Source of the DNA: Sinonovacula constricta
Lineage: Eukaryota > Mollusca > Bivalvia > Cardiida > Solecurtidae
Direction of reading: 5' to 3'
DNA length: 64,000 nucleotides
Assembly (NCBI GenBank): GCA_007844125.1
Contig: CM017573.1
Span: 4,546,230-4,610,229 of the forward strand
Of this stretch, positions 62,200 through 64,000 are shown piece after piece. Within the stretch, counting starts at the first letter, position 1. Every line of letters begins with the position of its first letter. The notes below the pieces were generated by a model that made no database searches, was not told the DNA's origin, and was given only the letters and a program-made list of their open reading frames with translations. The position numbers were made by a program, and so were the translations under genes.

Positions 62200-62438
62200 T
62201 TTTTTAAACTGTTTATTTACCAATCGTCATACTTTTTAAACCGTTTTATGTGTTGACCTCTTTTTTAATTATAATTTATTTTTTACCTGATAGTTTTTAT
62301 ATTTTTCTATATTTTACATGCGTAGTTTGGTTTTACTTTGATTACGCTTTATTCACATTTAACTTTGTATTCGGCGCCGTATGACCTATTAAGTGTCGGT
62401 GTGCCGTAAAACCCCAAAAAATAAATAAATAAATAAAA
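62200..62438 (+). other. LINE 3' UTR and AAAT-type tail
   Basis: T-rich 3' UTR with CGGTGTGCCGTAAAACCCC just before the (AAAT)n tail at about 62412-62438. A GCCGTAAAACCCCAAA end is common at the 3' end of such elements in molluscs, as far as I recall. Confidence 0.75.
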
Positions 62439-62439
62439 T

Positions 62440-62870
62440 GAACTGAATGCAAAGGAGAATCTTTTCAACGATGGAGAACAAAGATATACGCCTATAGATG
62501 CCACACTATAACATTTTTTCTTCGTATACAGGGCAAGTGTTTTGGCATCAAGGGTTAATCTTTTTCTTCCTAAATGCTTGCCAGAACAGTAGGGAATGCC
62601 TGAAATGCTGGTAAAGCAGTTAGCCGAAGTGTCCCTTCCATCAGTTATCTTTAATTAATGTGGTGTCGTCTCCGGATAGCAGTGGGACAGAGCTAGATAT
62701 CGATTGCCTAAAGACCATTTAAGGAAATCAAAGAACTCTTTGATATTATTTATTTCTGCGGAATGCTGGATTTCTGATGTTTAGTTTTGCTGTTCCCCTT
62801 CACCACTCCATGCTTCCGGAAGCCTTAATTCTACCTATCTGGCCTTGGTCAACGTGGGCAAGTAGCCAAG
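62440..62870 (-). pseudogene. Upstream part of the older minus-strand LINE
   Basis: Minus-strand reading shows an EINNIKEFFDFLK segment then LKITDGRDT, which parallel the endonuclease-RT linker of the LINE at 56540-57635 (..FFxALK..YG... LxxxDG). This places the younger LINE inside the older one. The match is weak and frame-broken. Confidence 0.45.
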
Positions 62871-63286
62871 CAGGAAAAAACTTTAGAACCTGGTAATTTT
62901 TTCGTATTTATAAACACAAAAATCTTACCTCTGCATTGTAGCTGTCATAAAATCTCCCCGTTCATGAAATCTATGTTGTCATTCAATTATCCTGTCAGAA
63001 TTTTAAGGTGTATTTTCTTTTAATGACATGTTGCTTTGGTTCATCAGTTCCTTCTACATATGAACAGGATGCTACAAGCATTTACACTTCTCTATTGATG
63101 ATTTTGCACTTGGCTTAAATATTTTATTTTCTCGATAATCCAGATATAATACATCTCCCCTATCTCAAATATAACGTGAATATTAATAATTATAATTACA
63201 TCACAACTTCTGTATTCTATGACGATAATACTTAGATCTAAGTTCATATGTTTTCTTTCAACTGATTGTATTTGAGAGACCCGATG
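62871..63286. other. Intergenic DNA, nothing recognised
   Basis: AT-rich with no gene or repeat signal. Confidence 0.4.
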
Positions 63287-63289
63287 TAA

Positions 63290-64000
63290 CGCCCCAGTTA
63301 CACAGACGGTCGGTCCCCTATCGGTCATTTAATTTTAAATTTACTCGCTGTTCTGATCGGTTGTCATGCGTGATTTTATTTCTGGGTTTCTGTGTAAACG
63401 GCCCTCGGTGATGGACACGTGTTTAATCGGTTAAACAAACATTTCATGGGTTGCTGGTAGGTGACATAAAGCAACTCAAACGGGATTGGATCGGTGAAAA
63501 GGATGTTTTCATCGATAAAAATGCTGAAATAATATCGGTTTTTATCGTTTGTAAATCGGAGCTAAATCGGGCGTAACGCTGATTAATCGGTGTTTGATAG
63601 CTAGTCATCACCGGTGAAACACATTCCGTCAGATATGGCCGGTGATTCATATTGGGTTATCTTTGTCCGATCGGCGATATCGGTGATAAGGAGCTTGCAT
63701 ATCTCGTGATATAGGTTGCTGTCAGTTCTTTTTTTAAAACAATATATTTAAATGATGAGAACCGATGACTTTTTGCAGTCATTCGAATAATATCATGGAG
63801 GATGTCAGAGCCATCCAGCAATTTGGTGTCATGTTGCAGCAGCAGGCAATTCTTAATGTCCAGCAGGCCATTCAGCTCGTTCAGCAGCCCATAGCTGATA
63901 GACGCTGCCGAAGGAGACGAAGGAGATGGTGGACCAGGCCCTGGTTAACACAGGAGAGAAGGCTTCAGTTTGGACAGTATAGCACCATTCTTGCAGAGTT
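63290..64000 (+). mobile_element. Left part of a PIF/Harbinger-type transposon (right part outside window)
   Basis: A TAA (63287-63289) precedes CGCCCCAGTTACACAGACGG, a plausible terminal sequence. Ten copies of ATCGG lie within 63319-63682, as expected for a subterminal binding-site cluster. The transposase-like ORF at 63795 supports the class. The boundary is tentative since the right end cannot be compared. Confidence 0.55.
63795..64000 (+). CDS. PIF/Harbinger (HARBI1-like) transposase, N-terminal part, truncated by window end
   Basis: Open from ATG at 63795 to the last base, 68 codons, with no stop. Begins MEDVRAIQQFGVMLQQQA, a Gln-rich helix-like start. It then has an arginine run followed by WWTRPWL, QFGQYSTILAEL. 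A basic run followed by (W)V/TRPWL and (F)GxYxxLLxEL is the recognised start of Harbinger DDE nucleases and their domesticated relative HARBI1. The catalytic region lies beyond the window, so intactness cannot be judged. The neighbouring ATCGG cluster favours a transposon over a host HARBI1 gene. Confidence 0.75.
   Translation, partial: MEDVRAIQQFGVMLQQQAILNVQQAIQLVQQPIADRRCRRRRRRWWTRPWLTQERRLQFGQYSTILAE

Overview
This is a eukaryotic, AT-rich, intron- and repeat-dominated window. The bacterial-style layout of dense ORFs is absent. One host gene is recognisable with confidence: the 5' part of a DNAJC10/ERdj5-like gene (ER J-domain plus thioredoxin-repeat co-chaperone) on the minus strand. Seven coding exons lie between 37050 and 2755, with matching splice phases throughout, and the gene continues off the left edge. 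The repeat content (tandem arrays, tRNA-headed SINEs, several non-LTR retrotransposon lineages, and block repeats of a kind I associate with bivalves) suggests a bivalve mollusc. That taxonomic call is inference, not proof.

Layout. 1-2754: downstream part of the DNAJC10 locus with a decayed pogo/Tigger transposase fragment. 2755-37050: the seven exons separated by introns that carry an unusual load of minisatellites (17-, 36-, 45-, 33-, 23/46- and 69-bp units, a GACA-type microsatellite, and 146-bp and ~130-150-bp block repeats), a candidate solo LTR, a TIR-bearing MITE and a ~1.8-kb hAT-like non-autonomous element. 37066-38000: 5' flank. 38010-43150: a SINE next to a decayed plus-strand LINE. 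This LINE is split by a clean 3147-bp insertion (39243-42389) that has a TAA target duplication and short terminal inverted repeats. The insertion carries a decayed gene in which a 39-bp (13-residue) repeat runs in frame into a cysteine-rich domain; it is the least explained object in the window. 43151-51000: mostly unannotated AT-rich DNA with small repeats and one short CpG-rich promoter-like island at about 49.2 kb. 51090-57635: minus-strand LINE remains, one carrying a SINE with a perfect 12-bp target duplication. 58145-62438: a fairly young plus-strand I-group LINE (endonuclease, reverse transcriptase, RNase H) nested in an older minus-strand LINE. 63290-64000: the left end of a PIF/Harbinger-type transposon whose transposase ORF starts at 63795 and runs off the window.

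The retroelements do not form a pathway with DNAJC10; they record successive insertions. Most long ORFs in the window are artefacts of tandem arrays whose unit length keeps all frames open. Exon boundaries were read by eye from splice consensus, phase continuity and resemblance to the DNAJC10 family; no alignment or search was run.
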